64,000 nt of DNA from Mannheimia glucosida (GTDB lineage Bacteria; Pseudomonadota; Gammaproteobacteria; Enterobacterales; Pasteurellaceae): NCBI RefSeq assembly GCF_046267875.1, contig NZ_CP176502.1, positions 1,488,001-1,552,000 of the forward strand. The letters run 5' to 3'. The notes beneath the pieces were generated by a model that saw only the letters and a list, made by a program, of their open reading frames with translations, did not search any database and was not told where the DNA came from. This document shows positions 1 through 8,116 of the stretch, in pieces. Each line of letters starts with the position of its first letter. Position 1 is the stretch's first letter. The position numbers and the translations under genes were made by a program.

Positions 1-225
1 GCAAATTTCCAATTACCGCCGAATCGCTTAGCTGAGTCTGTATCAAATGGAGCGATAGTATCTGAAACAAAGCCTAAAAAGAATATTCGTTTAGTGCTTC
101 CTGCAAAAGTTCGTTATATCGAGCCTAATGATGAATTGGCTATGCAGAAGCAGGGGCATTCGTCTAGTAGGGTTAATTGGATTGAACCAAGCTCAGGCAA
201 TACAGTGTGGATTTCGCCTAAATAA
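1..225 (+). CDS. C-terminal end of an unidentified ICE gene
   Basis: The first 74 codons are open in frame 1 and stop at TAA 223-225, so this is the 3' end of a gene that begins outside the window. I do not recognise the product: the tail is polar, has no membrane segment and ends VWISPK. The next gene starts 13 bases downstream, so they are probably co-transcribed. In related PFGI-1 class elements the gene before the PFL_4695 homologue is often a lytic transglycosylase, but nothing seen here proves that identity; it is inference from gene order only. Confidence 0.55.
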   Translation, partial: ANFQLPPNRLAESVSNGAIVSETKPKKNIRLVLPAKVRYIEPNDELAMQKQGHSSSRVNWIEPSSGNTVWISPK

Positions 226-238
226 CCGGGAGTCATGT

Positions 239-1066
239 ATGGAATATCAAGAAAAATTAGATAAACAGCAAAAATTTTGGAATAAAGCCGTAAAGCGAGA
301 AAGGTTTGTTCAGTTAATTTTATGGAGTGCTAAGCTGATTTTCAGTTGGCTTGTGCTTTCTGTTGCTATTTATGGCGTGATTTGGATGGTGTTATTGAGT
401 GAGGGGCGGCTTGAAGAAACACTGAATATGTTAAATAACATAGGAGAAGAGCGACAACAGCTTTTACGAGGTATAGAAGAGTGGACTTTATTACTAGGGG
501 GCTTTTTTGTATTTGCTTTTCAGGTCGTTGTTCAATTTAACAGAGAACGATTTGGGCGAGTTCTTTTTTTGTTAGGATTGGGATGCCTTGGTGTGTCTTT
601 AATTTCAACCTCCTATGCAGAGCTTAGAGTTATTTCCGATTTAGGGGGTGAAAGTGCGGTACGTTTCTATGAACCTATTCAGCCAGTACACACGTCCGAT
701 GCTCCCGCTCATCCCAATGCTGTGCCTGCGACACTTAATGAAGAAAATATGTTACCAGTTGTTTCACATAAATTTTCAGTTGGTAACGTGCAACCTAGAG
801 CATTGGACTTACCGGGTGCAGCACCGATGTTTTTATTAGGAGCAGACGATGTTTCTCGCCGTTGGCTTGCTCAAAATAAAGATAAGTTAGCCTCTATTCA
901 TGCCATAGGGCTTGTAATTAATGTTCAGACCTTAGATGAGTTAAAGTCATTGCGGTTGATTGCTCCGGAATTGGAATTATTACCGGCTCCTGCTGATACT
1001 TTGTCTGACCGTTTAGGCTTACATCATTATCCTGTCATCATTAGTGCCGAGGGAATTTCACAATGA
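239..1066 (+). CDS. ICE conjugation protein, PFL_4695 (TIGR03765) family, with N-terminal membrane extension
   Basis: This is a 275-residue protein. The start at 239 is chosen because GGGAG lies at 228-232; an ATG at 128 is possible but sits inside the previous gene. The C-terminal ~90 residues (PGAAPMFLLGADDVSRRWL to HYPVIISAEG) match the PFL_4695 family of T4SS-associated proteins, whose role is unknown. Residues 108-127 look like that family's usual signal peptide, ending SYA, but here they follow about 100 extra residues with membrane segments near 24-53 and 82-98 and a charged stretch between them. The gene overlaps traD by ATGA, implying translational coupling. The family call is firm; the meaning of the extension is not. 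Confidence 0.8.
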   Translation: MEYQEKLDKQQKFWNKAVKRERFVQLILWSAKLIFSWLVLSVAIYGVIWMVLLSEGRLEETLNMLNNIGEERQQLLRGIEEWTLLLGGFFVFAFQVVVQFNRERFGRVLFLLGLGCLGVSLISTSYAELRVISDLGGESAVRFYEPIQPVHTSDAPAHPNAVPATLNEENMLPVVSHKFSVGNVQPRALDLPGAAPMFLLGADDVSRRWLAQNKDKLASIHAIGLVINVQTLDELKSLRLIAPELELLPAPADTLSDRLGLHHYPVIISAEGISQ

Positions 1067-3234
1067 GTAATAAATATAACGTTGAATCGCTTTTACGTCC
1101 ACCGGTGGAATATTACACCTCCGTCGTCTCAGGTGGTGCGGCTGCACTTTGTGCGTATGCACCTTGGGCTGTGGCTATGACACCATCTGTTGGATATGGA
1201 ATGGCTGCAGGATTTGCTTATTTGGGTGTACAGCGTTTCCGAGAGGGTAAAAGAATCAGCCGATACCATAAAAACTTAAAGCGTTTACCCTATTATGCCT
1301 TAACCAGTAAAGAAATACCGGTGTTAAATAAAAACTTATTTTTAGGCAAAGGTTTTCGCTGGACACAGAAACATACGCAAAGGTTATATGATTGTTCTCT
1401 CGCCGGTAATGAAAAATATACTTCTCCTTCACCGTTGTTTCAGTGGGTTAAAGAGTATGAGAAAAATCACGAAGAGAGCTGGATTGCAAAATTAACATCA
1501 AAAGATACTGCTTGGAATCCGTTTCGCCCATTACCCCCGGTAGAAGGATTACCTCAAATTCACGGTGTAGAGTTGGATGAAGTCAATGTGACGATTCCAA
1601 CATCAAGTCGTGTAGGTCACCAGTTAGTGTTAGGTACAACTCGTGTTGGCAAGACTCGCTTGGCAGAACTCTATGTCACCCAAGATATTCACCGGGGTAA
1701 AACCTTTGATGACAGGGAGGTTGTTATTTTCTTTGACCCGAAAGGCGATGCTGATATTTTAAAACGTATGTATGCAGAAGCTAAACGTGCCGGTCGTGAA
1801 AAAGAGTTCTATTGTTTCCATCTAGGTTGGCCTGAATTATCTGCCCGTTACAATGCGGTTGGACGATTTAATAAAATTACGGAGGTTGCAAGCCGTATCT
1901 CCGGACAATTAAGTGGAGCAGGAAACTCAGCCGCATTTAAAGAGTTTGCGTGGCGATTTGTTAATATCATTGCCAGAGCATTAGTCGAGCTTGGTCGTCG
2001 TCCGGATTATGAGCAAATTGCTCGTTATGTACGGAGTATTGATGCGTTATTCTTGGATTATGCAAAACACTATTTCGACCGTCAAAATCCACAGTTATGG
2101 CAAGCGATTATGCTGGCTGCAGCAAATATTGATGAAAAAAATCTCTCGTTTGCAATGAAGGGGAGAGACTTAAAAGTCGTTGCTGTCGATCAGTATATTC
2201 GAGATGAGAAAATTTTTGACCCAGTATTAGATGGGTTATGCAGTGCAGTTCGTTATGATAAAACCTATTTTGACAAAATCGTGGCTTCACTTTTACCATT
2301 ACTTGAGAAGCTCACATCCGGAAAAGTCGCTGAATTACTGTCACCCGATTACGCTGATATTACCGATTCCCGACCAATTTTTGATTGGGAAGAAGTGATT
2401 CGTAAGCGTGGGATTGTTTATATCGGCTTAGATGCGTTATCCGATCTAACGGTGGCTTCTGCTGTTGGAAATTCAATGTTTGCTGATTTAGTGTCAATGG
2501 CAGGTCACATCTATAAATTTGGTGTGAATGATGGATTACCAACGCTAGATGGTAAGAAAGCTAAACCAGTTAAAATTAATCTTCATTGTGATGAATTTAA
2601 CGAATTAATCGGCGATGAATTTATTCCTCTGATTAACAAAGGGGGTGGTGCCGGTATTCAGGTCACAGCCTATACGCAGACAATTTCGGATATTCAAGCT
2701 CGTACCCAAGATGGTTCAAAAGCAGGGCAGATTATCGGTAACTTTAATAGCCTAGTGATGTTGCGAGTAAAAGAGCCGGCAACAGCGAAGTTGCTGACGG
2801 AAACACAACAAGATGTCACTATTTACGAGACGATGATTATATCTAGTACCACGGATAATAACGATCCTGATTCAGATAAAGACTTCGGCTCCAGTTCCGG
2901 CGACCGTGTAACCACCAAATCAATGCCGCTTGTACCGATGTCGGCAATTATGAATTTACCTAAGGGGCAGGCATTCGCTCTTATTGAGGGAAGCCAACTT
3001 TGGAAAATTCGGATGCCATTGCCAAAAGAGGATGAGGATGATTGTATGCCAAAAGATTTACAACAGCTCGCCTCGCTGATGCGAGAAAATTACCGAACAA
3101 GTGAAAGCTGGTGGGAAGGCGTACATAACTATCAGCCAAGCAATGATGCTGTTTTAGCATTTGAAGAGATTGGCAAAGCTCAATTCCCTGATGCGGTTAA
3201 AGCGAAGTTGGATGATGTTGAGGAGGTTGCATAG
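1063..3234 (+). CDS. traD: TraD-type conjugative coupling protein (T4CP)
   Basis: This 723-residue coupling ATPase of the SXT/PFGI-1 TraD class is expected to bring the relaxase-DNA complex to the secretion channel at the inner membrane. Two hydrophobic segments occupy residues ~22-58. A Walker A loop GTTRVGKT lies at 191-198 and a Walker B region (NLHCDEF, D510/E511) follows, with VTAYTQT shortly after as typical of FtsK/TraD motors. The acidic C-terminus (KLDDVEEVA) is typical of coupling proteins. The start overlaps the previous stop (ATGA at 1063-1066), and the stop shares a base with the GTG of the next gene, so these genes form one tightly coupled operon. Confidence 0.95.
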   Translation: MSNKYNVESLLRPPVEYYTSVVSGGAAALCAYAPWAVAMTPSVGYGMAAGFAYLGVQRFREGKRISRYHKNLKRLPYYALTSKEIPVLNKNLFLGKGFRWTQKHTQRLYDCSLAGNEKYTSPSPLFQWVKEYEKNHEESWIAKLTSKDTAWNPFRPLPPVEGLPQIHGVELDEVNVTIPTSSRVGHQLVLGTTRVGKTRLAELYVTQDIHRGKTFDDREVVIFFDPKGDADILKRMYAEAKRAGREKEFYCFHLGWPELSARYNAVGRFNKITEVASRISGQLSGAGNSAAFKEFAWRFVNIIARALVELGRRPDYEQIARYVRSIDALFLDYAKHYFDRQNPQLWQAIMLAAANIDEKNLSFAMKGRDLKVVAVDQYIRDEKIFDPVLDGLCSAVRYDKTYFDKIVASLLPLLEKLTSGKVAELLSPDYADITDSRPIFDWEEVIRKRGIVYIGLDALSDLTVASAVGNSMFADLVSMAGHIYKFGVNDGLPTLDGKKAKPVKINLHCDEFNELIGDEFIPLINKGGGAGIQVTAYTQTISDIQARTQDGSKAGQIIGNFNSLVMLRVKEPATAKLLTETQQDVTIYETMIISSTTDNNDPDSDKDFGSSSGDRVTTKSMPLVPMSAIMNLPKGQAFALIEGSQLWKIRMPLPKEDEDDCMPKDLQQLASLMRENYRTSESWWEGVHNYQPSNDAVLAFEEIGKAQFPDAVKAKLDDVEEVA

Positions 3235-3923
3235 TGGCAGAGCAACGAACAGCACCACAGCAGGTGCCTGTACAGAAAGAGCCTGGTTTGATTAGCTCAG
3301 TCATAGGTACACTCCTCTTATCTTTATTTTTGAGCATTATTGTTGAGTGGGTTTGTATGACCTGGGTTTGGGCAGAGGCTGGAGCAGAGCATAGCAAAGC
3401 CGTGATGTACGAAGAATTTGGCTGGTTTTCATCCGAGTTCCAGCAAAGTCTTATTTATAATAAGCCGGTTGCATTTGCCGAAGAATCTATTCGTTTTTTA
3501 TATGAATGGCTGCTGGTAAAAACAGGTATCCAAGGTTGGCTTGATAGTCCCGGTGCAGGTTGGGGTAGAGAACTTTATGATTATGCAGGAGCTTATATTG
3601 AAGCAATGTTTTATGTCATCATTGTGTTTGTTATCCGGCTTTTCATCATCATATTAACTAGCCCATTATTTTTATTAGCAGGTTTGGTTGGACTGGTTGA
3701 TGGATTAGTGCAGAGGGATTTGCGTAAATTTGGTGTTGGACGAGAATCCGCATTTAAATATCATCATGCTAAAAAATCGCTCACGCCGATTATGTTGGTT
3801 GCTTGGATTTTGTATCTGTCCATTCCATTCTCGATTCACCCTAATTTAATTCTTATTCCGGCTGCAGTGTTGTTTGGATTAATGATTAGATTGACGGCAA
3901 GTAATTTCAAAAAATACTTGTAG
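3234..3923 (+). CDS. ICE membrane protein, PFL_4697 (TIGR03747) family
   Basis: This is a 229-residue inner-membrane protein that follows traD, as it does in PFGI-1/ICEHin1056 class elements. Hydrophobic segments lie near residues 20-45, 127-160 and 183-215. An aromatic stretch follows the first segment (residues ~40-60, with VWAEAGAEHS), as is typical of the family. It uses a GTG start that overlaps the last base of the traD stop. It is presumed part of the conjugation apparatus; its molecular role is not known. In related elements the RAQPRD gene follows directly, but here two accessory genes intervene. Confidence 0.85.
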   Translation: MAEQRTAPQQVPVQKEPGLISSVIGTLLLSLFLSIIVEWVCMTWVWAEAGAEHSKAVMYEEFGWFSSEFQQSLIYNKPVAFAEESIRFLYEWLLVKTGIQGWLDSPGAGWGRELYDYAGAYIEAMFYVIIVFVIRLFIIILTSPLFLLAGLVGLVDGLVQRDLRKFGVGRESAFKYHHAKKSLTPIMLVAWILYLSIPFSIHPNLILIPAAVLFGLMIRLTASNFKKYL

Positions 3924-3936
3924 AGACTGTGATATG

Positions 3937-3971
3937 ATAGGCTCTATATTATGCCATTATATGGAGCCTAT
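3937..3971 (+). promoter_or_regulatory. Hairpin that buries the ribosome binding site of the 3976 gene
   Basis: Bases 3937-3949 (ATAGGCTCTATAT) pair with 3959-3971 (ATATGGAGCCTAT) over 13 bp with a single G-U wobble (3945/3963); the loop is 9 bases. The only good Shine-Dalgarno, GGAG at 3963-3966, is wholly inside the right arm, nine bases before the ATG at 3976. The pairing is seen directly; translational control is inferred. Confidence 0.65.
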
Positions 3972-3975
3972 ATTT

Positions 3976-4575
3976 ATGCTTGATTTTATCGAGTTAAATT
4001 CTGCTAATTTTTTCCTCATGTTGATTATTGCAATGTTGGCCGCATTTGTTTTTGCCATCGGTGTAGCTGGCACGATTGAAGTTCTCCGTTATTATCAAAG
4101 TCGAAAGCTGTATGACTGGCTGAAGATTGTACTAAAAAATGGCAACTTAACGCTATTCACATTGAATGAAAAGCGGAGTTTATTGCCATACGTTACTCGA
4201 AAAAACACGGAGCTGATACTGAGCGAATTGATTGCTGAATTGTCCGGAGTAGATGAAGAGGAAAATAAGACTGATATTTTGCTTATGAAAGCATTAAAAG
4301 AGGAATATATTCGTTGGGAAAAACTACAAACGATTAGTTCCCCGATTGCGAGAGGCAGCCTTGCAAAACTAGCAGTTGGTGAACATCATTCTCTCCAAGA
4401 TATTGATTTGCTGATTGATGAATTAGACAGGGTGTTAACGATTGAGAAAACTGAGGCAGAACAAGAGAGAAAAATGTCTAAACGCTCATATATACTGGCA
4501 TTCTTTGGCTTTTTATTCAGTTTACCAAGTTTAATTAACGTTGTCGCCCCTTATTTCTCTAAGATGTTTGAATAG
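3976..4575 (+). CDS. Unrecognised membrane protein, accessory gene inside the T4SS operon
   Basis: A 199-residue protein of no family I recognise. The start at ATG 3976 (MLDFIELNSAN) is chosen because GGAG at 3963-3966 is correctly spaced; ATGs at 3934 and 3961 lie in the hairpin. Residues ~10-35 form a membrane segment. A long, charged, probably helical region follows (~40-175, with EVDEEENKTD-like acidic and KTEAEQERK stretches), and a C-terminal hydrophobic segment runs at ~178-195. The topology suggests two membrane anchors flanking a cytoplasmic helical domain. With the next gene it separates the PFL_4697 and RAQPRD homologues, so it is probably accessory rather than part of the channel. 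Confidence 0.7.
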   Translation: MLDFIELNSANFFLMLIIAMLAAFVFAIGVAGTIEVLRYYQSRKLYDWLKIVLKNGNLTLFTLNEKRSLLPYVTRKNTELILSELIAELSGVDEEENKTDILLMKALKEEYIRWEKLQTISSPIARGSLAKLAVGEHHSLQDIDLLIDELDRVLTIEKTEAEQERKMSKRSYILAFFGFLFSLPSLINVVAPYFSKMFE

Positions 4576-4582
4576 TTTTAAG

Positions 4583-4637
4583 TTCCAATATCTACTTTTT
4601 TCAGACAGACTATTTTTATCAAAAGTACATATTGGAG
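4583..4637 (+). promoter_or_regulatory. Second hairpin burying a ribosome binding site (4643 gene)
   Basis: Left arm 4584-4599 (TCCAATATCTACTTTT) pairs with 4621-4636 (AAAAGTACATATTGGA) in 15 of 16 positions, and a G-U wobble (4583/4637) extends it. The Shine-Dalgarno GGAG at 4634-4637 is the end of the right arm, five bases before ATG 4643. The layout is the same as at 3937-3971 although the sequence is unrelated. Pairing is seen; function is inferred. Confidence 0.65.
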
Positions 4638-4642
4638 ATGGT

Positions 4643-5053
4643 ATGTTAGATTCATTAAGAAGATGCTATAACAAGTGGGTTTATGAATATTATGGTAATA
4701 AATTAGTAAAGTTTGTAAAAAAAGTAATAATCACACAGCATCATCCACCTAATCGGCAGGATTTTGCACGATTTGAGCATGCTCATAAATTATCATCTGA
4801 TGCAGTCGCCACACTCATTGCAATTCAAAGTTCAAGCCCTCGAATTTCATATCCGCCTAAATTGCATTATACCTACCAAGAAATTTACGGTACGGAGCCT
4901 ATTTTAAGATTTATTTTGCCAAAAGAAACCTTGGCTATCTTAGATAAATTACAGGAGCAATATGGAGATAATCGTGATTTTAATGAAATGAAATTCAATA
5001 TTGCCTTTGAATTGATCAATGTAAAAGCGTATTTACGCAAGCCTCTCAAATAA
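4643..5053 (+). CDS. Unrecognised soluble accessory protein
   Basis: A 136-residue protein, start chosen by GGAGATGGT just before ATG 4643. It is basic at the N-terminus (MLDSLRRCYNKW, then KFVKKV), with no clear membrane segment or signal peptide. The remainder is mixed, ending KAYLRKPLK. I recognise no family. It is followed within 30 bases by a strong terminator (5082-5117), so it closes a unit with the gene at 3976. Its ribosome binding site is folded into the hairpin at 4583-4637. Confidence 0.65.
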   Translation: MLDSLRRCYNKWVYEYYGNKLVKFVKKVIITQHHPPNRQDFARFEHAHKLSSDAVATLIAIQSSSPRISYPPKLHYTYQEIYGTEPILRFILPKETLAILDKLQEQYGDNRDFNEMKFNIAFELINVKAYLRKPLK

Positions 5054-5081
5054 TCTTACAACATATTACCTTTTTATAAAT

Positions 5082-5117
5082 AAAGTACTGTGTAATGTTA
5101 ATTACTCAGTGCTTTTT
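5082..5117 (+). terminator. Rho-independent terminator after the accessory pair
   Basis: AAAGTACTGTGTAAT (5082-5096) pairs with ATTACTCAGTGCTTT (5101-5115) across a GTTA loop, with one mismatch and one G-U wobble, followed by a T run. Its position inside the T4SS gene string suggests the accessory genes end their own transcript here, unless read-through feeds the genes at 5230 onward. No other promoter was recognised in 5118-5229. Confidence 0.7.
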
Positions 5118-5229
5118 ATCTTTGGTTTCGAAATAAAAACTCTCCGTTTTTTAAAAACAGTTTTCTGTGTTTTTCCTTTTTTCGTTTAGGCATTATTTCT
5201 CTAGCAATAAAAATAACATGGAGAAATCG

Positions 5230-5541
5230 ATGAGAAAGTCACTTTTTATCCTTTCATTATGCTTTGTAAGTACATTTTCCAATGCGACAGAGCAGTCTGA
5301 GCTTGATCAGGCAATTCGCCAACTGCAATCGGCGAAAGTGGCATTAGAGCGTGCAAATAAAGCAGCCCAGAATATTCGAGTGCAAGAACGAGTCTATTTT
5401 GATTATGTGAAAGCTCATCAAGAGATCGATCTGATTATTCGAGGTATTAAGCAATACAGTAATGGTAATCGGGCTCAACCTAGAGATCCTCGCCAAGTCA
5501 AAACTTTGACAGGAGAGTATGACAAGGTAAGAGCAAGATGA
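5230..5541 (+). CDS. RAQPRD family ICE protein
   Basis: A 103-residue exported protein with a signal peptide (MRKSLFILSLCFVSTFSNA) and the diagnostic RAQPRD word near the C-terminus (NRAQPRDPRQV). The start at 5230 is preferred over the in-frame ATG at 5218 because GGAGA lies at 5220-5224. Members of this family are small periplasmic components found in T4SS regions of the PFGI-1/ICEHin1056 class; the exact role is unknown. It overlaps the next gene by four bases (ATGA). Confidence 0.9.
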   Translation: MRKSLFILSLCFVSTFSNATEQSELDQAIRQLQSAKVALERANKAAQNIRVQERVYFDYVKAHQEIDLIIRGIKQYSNGNRAQPRDPRQVKTLTGEYDKVRAR

Positions 5542-5762
5542 GTAGTGCAACTGATGCTTTTAAAGCCGCATCTGGTATGGAGGCTAGTAGTTTAGGTGAT
5601 GTCATCGTTGTGTCCTTTTTCGGCATATTACTTCTTGTCATCGCTTATATTGCCATTCAGAAGTTTAAACAACTTGAAAAAGGCGGCGATATGAAAGGGT
5701 TTGTAAGAACCATTATTCGTGCTGTTTTTATTGTGATTATATGTAGTGTCTTCTTAATTTAA
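5538..5762 (+). CDS. ICE membrane protein, PFL_4701 (TIGR03758) family
   Basis: A 74-residue protein with two membrane segments (about residues 22-40 and 55-73) separated by a short charged linker (QKFKQLEKGGDMKG). Size, topology and position between the RAQPRD and PFL_4702 homologues match the family. It may be a pilin- or VirB3-like small core subunit, but that is inference. The ATG overlaps the RAQPRD stop. Confidence 0.85.
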   Translation: MSSATDAFKAASGMEASSLGDVIVVSFFGILLLVIAYIAIQKFKQLEKGGDMKGFVRTIIRAVFIVIICSVFLI

Positions 5763-5770
5763 GGATTTTT

Positions 5771-6184
5771 ATGAAAATGATGTCTTTTAGAAATTTAAAA
5801 GAAAAAGCGAACAAAGTCTTTACAAGCACTTGTTTGGCTTTAGTACTACCGGCAACCGCTCTCGCAAATACCCCGATTAGTGGGGGTGGGGGTTCCGGTA
5901 AGCCTGATCGTAGCCATTTGAAAGGATTTGGTGATTATTCAACGAATGCTCCAATCGATCAAACACTTTGGAAATTGCTTGGTGCAATTGCTTTATTAGT
6001 GGGTATGGGACTTGCCGGTTACGCTTTATTTGTTGTAGCAGGTGCGTTAATTGGCGAATTTTCTGATTTGCGTACAGGTAAAGGTTCTTTAGGAAAGTTA
6101 CTTGGCTTATTGGTAATCGGGGTTGCAGTCATTATTTTTGTGTACTTCCTCGTGACTAAAGCTCTCGATCTCTTTGGAGTGTAA
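5771..6184 (+). CDS. ICE membrane protein, PFL_4702 (TIGR03745) family; VirB2/pilin-like
   Basis: A 137-residue protein with a long, cleavable-looking signal peptide (KVFTSTCLALVLPATALA). A glycine-rich segment (ISGGGGSGK) follows, then two hydrophobic segments (about 66-90 and 112-135). Prepilin-like architecture and order fit the PFL_4702 family, which is thought to supply the conjugative pilin; the pilin role is inferred. ATG 5771 is taken; ATG 5777 is possible. Confidence 0.8.
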   Translation: MKMMSFRNLKEKANKVFTSTCLALVLPATALANTPISGGGGSGKPDRSHLKGFGDYSTNAPIDQTLWKLLGAIALLVGMGLAGYALFVVAGALIGEFSDLRTGKGSLGKLLGLLVIGVAVIIFVYFLVTKALDLFGV

Positions 6185-6186
6185 AG

Positions 6187-6549
6187 ATGAGTCGGCAGAA
6201 TGAAACCATTCAATTTCTTCCAACATTGATCAATAGAAATCCTGTCGTATTTAAACAAATGACCCTTATTGAGGCGGTTATCGCTTTTATGTTAGGTGTC
6301 GTTGTTGGGTTCGTTATTGGGGTTGTGATTGTATTCGTGTTTCAGGTTTCATTCTCTGTCTCAATGGTATTTGCGTTATTAGGTGGACTTGCCGGTGGCA
6401 ATATTGGGGGATTTGTGATCTCTCGATTAAAACGTAATAAACCTGATACATGGTTTGACCGCTATATTGAATTTAAACTTTCACCTTCTAAATTTATTAC
6501 TCGTGATCAAGTTTGGTCAATTAAACGCTCTGTACGGAGTCTTAAATAA
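6187..6549 (+). CDS. Conjugal transfer protein, TIGR03750 family; VirB3/TraL-like
   Basis: A 120-residue protein with two glycine-rich membrane segments (about 28-52 and 55-77), followed by a basic loop RLKRNKPDTWFDR that is characteristic of this family, and a basic C-terminus. It starts two bases after the previous stop and its stop overlaps the next ATG (TAATGA). Likely an inner-membrane subunit of the secretion channel; the comparison with TraL/VirB3 is inference from size and topology. Confidence 0.85.
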   Translation: MSRQNETIQFLPTLINRNPVVFKQMTLIEAVIAFMLGVVVGFVIGVVIVFVFQVSFSVSMVFALLGGLAGGNIGGFVISRLKRNKPDTWFDRYIEFKLSPSKFITRDQVWSIKRSVRSLK

Positions 6550-7220
6550 TGATTTTTTCCAAGTATTTAAACGCTCTGAAATCAGAGCGTTTTCATATCC
6601 AGTCGTTACGTTGGATCATTGTCTTTTTAATCGCAGTTGTGGGGTATTTGGGCTATGTTGTGCAAAGTTTACCAAGGCAACTCACCGTTTATCACCCACC
6701 GGAATTTCAACAACAAGGTTCATTACGAAAATGGTGGGAAGTGCCGGAAAGTACCGTGTATGCCTTTTCGCTTTATACCTTTCAACAACTTAACCGTTGG
6801 TTAAAAGATGGGGAGGTAGAGTATCTCGATAACATTGAGCGATTACGTCCGTATCTGACTACACAGTGTTATAACTATTTAAAACGAGATTATGATAACC
6901 GTTCATTGTTAGGCGAGCTACGTACTCGATCTCGTGCGGTATATGAGATCCCAGGGCGTGGCTATTCTCTCGACCGTGTTCATGCAAATAGTGAAAATGA
7001 CTGGAACGTCACTCTCGATCTTTATACCGATGAAGAATGGATGGGGAAGGAAGTCGATGAAAAATTAAAACGAGTGCTTGTTCGCTATCCATTACACGTT
7101 GTAAGAATGGATGTCGATGTCAGTAGCAATCCTTGGGGGTTAGGTTTGAATTGCTACCGCTCACAGCCACAACGAATTGAATTGCAATCTGCGGAAAGCT
7201 CGACACAAGGAGAGAAATAA
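6549..7220 (+). CDS. ICE protein, PFL_4703 (TIGR03746) family; TraE/VirB5-8-like
   Basis: A 223-residue protein with one N-terminal membrane anchor (residues ~20-40, IIVFLIAVVGYLGYVV) and a large periplasmic domain containing WWEVPESTVYAFSLYTFQQLNRW, quoted here only in part as WEVPESTVYAFS. This layout resembles TraE/VirB8 scaffold proteins. Gene order (PFL_4703-4704-4705) supports the family. It is coupled by overlap with the genes on both sides. Confidence 0.85.
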   Translation: MIFSKYLNALKSERFHIQSLRWIIVFLIAVVGYLGYVVQSLPRQLTVYHPPEFQQQGSLRKWWEVPESTVYAFSLYTFQQLNRWLKDGEVEYLDNIERLRPYLTTQCYNYLKRDYDNRSLLGELRTRSRAVYEIPGRGYSLDRVHANSENDWNVTLDLYTDEEWMGKEVDEKLKRVLVRYPLHVVRMDVDVSSNPWGLGLNCYRSQPQRIELQSAESSTQGEK

Positions 7221-8107
7221 TGCGTTTATCTTTCAAAAAACATCTTATTGTATCCATTTTAGGTCTGTTTGCATCCTTTGCTGCTCATGCTGAAGTATTG
7301 ATGCAATGGAATCGTATTCCACTTCGAGTTGATTTGCACGTGGGGCAAGAGCGTATTGTATTCTTTGATAAAAACGTGCGTGTTGGCTTACCTACTGAGA
7401 TGGATGGCAAAATTGAAGTGCAAAGTACCGGTGGAGCTGTGTATTTTAAAGCAAAAGAGGCATTTGATTTAAGTCGTATTCAATTCCGTGATATGGAAAG
7501 TAATCAGCTAATTTTGATTGATATGAAAGCCCTCAATGCAAAAGGAAAATTAGACAATGTCCGAGTGCTATATTCAGAAACGGTCACCAATAATACGCAT
7601 ACCATACCTCAAACTGAAGTATCAGATGGTTTACCTGAACGGCGAGAAAGTGCGTTACCTCCTCAAGCTGCTCTTACTCGCTATGCAGCTCAATCACTTT
7701 ATGCTCCACCACGTACGATTGAACCCTTAGAGGGGGTAAAACGTGTGGCAGTCAAGCTACCTAAAAATATCAGTAATCTGATGCCAAATTTTTTAATTCA
7801 AGCGACACCGCTAGAAGCGTGGGGACTGGATAAATATGTAGTGACGGCAGTACGGATTAAGAATTTAGAAAATATTCGTATTCAGTTAGATCCTCGCTAT
7901 TTGCAGGGCTATTTCTATGCGGCCACATTCCAACACAACTGGTTAGGTGAAAAAGGAACACCTGAAGATACCACGGTTGTTTATTTGGTGACGGAAGGCA
8001 GACCTGAAAATGCGTTTATCCCGGTCAGCCAAATGGTCAATAAAGCAAAAAAATCAACCGCTAAAACCAAAAACTCAAGTAAAGCGGCTCAACGTAACAA
8101 AAAATAG
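7220..8107 (+). CDS. ICE protein, PFL_4704 (TIGR03749) family; TraK/VirB9-like
   Basis: A 295-residue exported protein: signal peptide MRLSFKKHLIVSILGLFASFAAHA, then a beta-rich domain that opens with WNRIPLRVDLHVGQERIVFF, as in TraK/VirB9-type secretins-associated proteins. The C-terminus is lysine-rich (NKAKKSTAKTKNSSKAAQRNKK, partly). Order and length match PFL_4704. Its expected place is the outer-membrane/periplasmic core, next to the VirB10-like product of the following gene. Confidence 0.85.
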   Translation: MRLSFKKHLIVSILGLFASFAAHAEVLMQWNRIPLRVDLHVGQERIVFFDKNVRVGLPTEMDGKIEVQSTGGAVYFKAKEAFDLSRIQFRDMESNQLILIDMKALNAKGKLDNVRVLYSETVTNNTHTIPQTEVSDGLPERRESALPPQAALTRYAAQSLYAPPRTIEPLEGVKRVAVKLPKNISNLMPNFLIQATPLEAWGLDKYVVTAVRIKNLENIRIQLDPRYLQGYFYAATFQHNWLGEKGTPEDTTVVYLVTEGRPENAFIPVSQMVNKAKKSTAKTKNSSKAAQRNKK

Positions 8108-8116
8108 GAGGAGATA

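Noticed and set aside
128..238. N-terminal extension of the 239 gene from ATG 128
   Set aside because: It overlaps the coding end of the previous gene and lacks a binding site; 239 has GGGAG.
5118..5229. Additional small gene before RAQPRD
   Set aside because: T-rich sequence with no binding site or sensible frame; the open frame from 5167 only extends RAQPRD with non-signal sequence.
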